In this document: positions 37,757 through 37,767 of the stretch, in pieces | Layout: every line of letters begins with the position of its first letter | Position numbering within the stretch: the stretch's first letter is position 1 | Source of the DNA: a virus | Direction: 5' to 3' (one strand) | IMG/VR virus record: IMGVR_UViG_3300009499_000021 | Location: 1-37,767 of that record | Length of the DNA: 37,767 bases | Position numbers and translations under genes: made by a program | The notes under the pieces: generated by a model | The model's database searches: none | Seen by the model: the letters and a program-made list of their open reading frames with translations, nothing else | What the model was told of the DNA's origin: nothing

Positions 37757-37767
37757 ACATCTGCCAG
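37748..37767. other. Right half of candidate attachment site (attR end / half of attP)
   Basis: CTTCGTAAACA at 37749-37759 is the inverted partner of 11-21. ATCTGCCAG at 37759-37767 repeats bases 1-9. When joined, arm (11), centre TCTGCCAGG (9), arm (11) forms a perfect palindrome-type core next to the integrase. The arms are seen directly and the core-site role is inferred from the arrangement. Confidence 0.6.

Noticed and set aside
1-37767. Mu-like transposing phage (TG...CA ends with target duplication)
   Set aside because: No DDE transposase or MuB-like ATPase is seen, while a complete tyrosine integrase lies beside the junction.
1-37767. CRISPR array or insertion sequence
   Set aside because: No regularly spaced short palindromic repeats and no transposase genes were found; the only tandem repeats are coding.

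Overview
The window reads as an essentially complete genome of a temperate, tailed, siphovirus-like bacteriophage (about 37.8 kb, moderately GC-rich). It has a small and large terminase, a portal fused to a MuF-like domain, an HK97-type prohead protease and major capsid protein, a head-tail connector, gp10-like and tail-terminator proteins, a major tail protein, a frameshifted tail-assembly chaperone, a 492-residue tape measure, large tail-tip proteins and a lysis cassette. A tyrosine integrase and a ribbon-helix-helix regulator sit at the right end. Promoters are consensus TTGACA/TATAAT and ribosome-binding sites are strong (GGAGG), so the host is a bacterium. Frequent AGG, AGA and ATA codons and many small zinc ribbons would fit an uncultured, possibly thermophilic or Chloroflexota/Firmicutes-like host, but the sequence does not settle this.

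Layout. 1-2.9 kb: early operon of small proteins, Gp157-like and Rad52/Sak-like recombination proteins. 2.9-3.1 kb: the longest gene-free gap (216 bases), holding a candidate structured RNA. 3.1-7.6 kb: helix-turn-helix and zinc-ribbon proteins, a DNA methyltransferase and a 3D-domain protein. 7.6-12.4 kb: tightly coupled accessory operon with four GT2-type glycosyltransferases and two SAM-dependent methyltransferases. 12.4-13.7 kb: small genes, an HNH-like protein, three copies of a TTGACAACC repeat, a consensus promoter and an intrinsic terminator. 13.7-31.9 kb: packaging, head and tail genes, including a fifth glycosyltransferase-like gene next to the capsid genes. 31.9-36.2 kb: tail tip and lysis. 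36.3-37.8 kb: leftward integrase and zinc-ribbon membrane protein, rightward RHH gene. No gap exceeds 300 bases.

Ends. The window begins and ends with the same 9 bases. Joining the ends over that repeat gives an 11-bp perfect inverted repeat around a 9-bp centre beside the integrase, which is the architecture of a tyrosine-recombinase core site (attP). The likely reading is that the window is a prophage cut at attL and attR, or a genome opened at attP. A consensus promoter just inside the right end would read across this junction into the left-end operon only when the phage DNA is circular.

Theme. Much of the accessory content concerns glycans: five glycosyltransferase-like proteins, two methyltransferases that could cap or decorate sugars, three related carbohydrate-binding-like beta-sandwich domains (one fused to the head-tail connector, two in a tail protein), a discoidin-like head-region protein, a LamG-like insert in the tail hub, and a lysin combining a TIM-barrel glycosidase-like domain with a lytic transglycosylase. 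The most attractive candidate for an undescribed system is a phage-encoded glycan assembly and glycan-recognition programme, possibly virion glycosylation. This is inference from gene content and order. No DNA polymerase, primase or helicase was recognised, so replication probably relies on the host.
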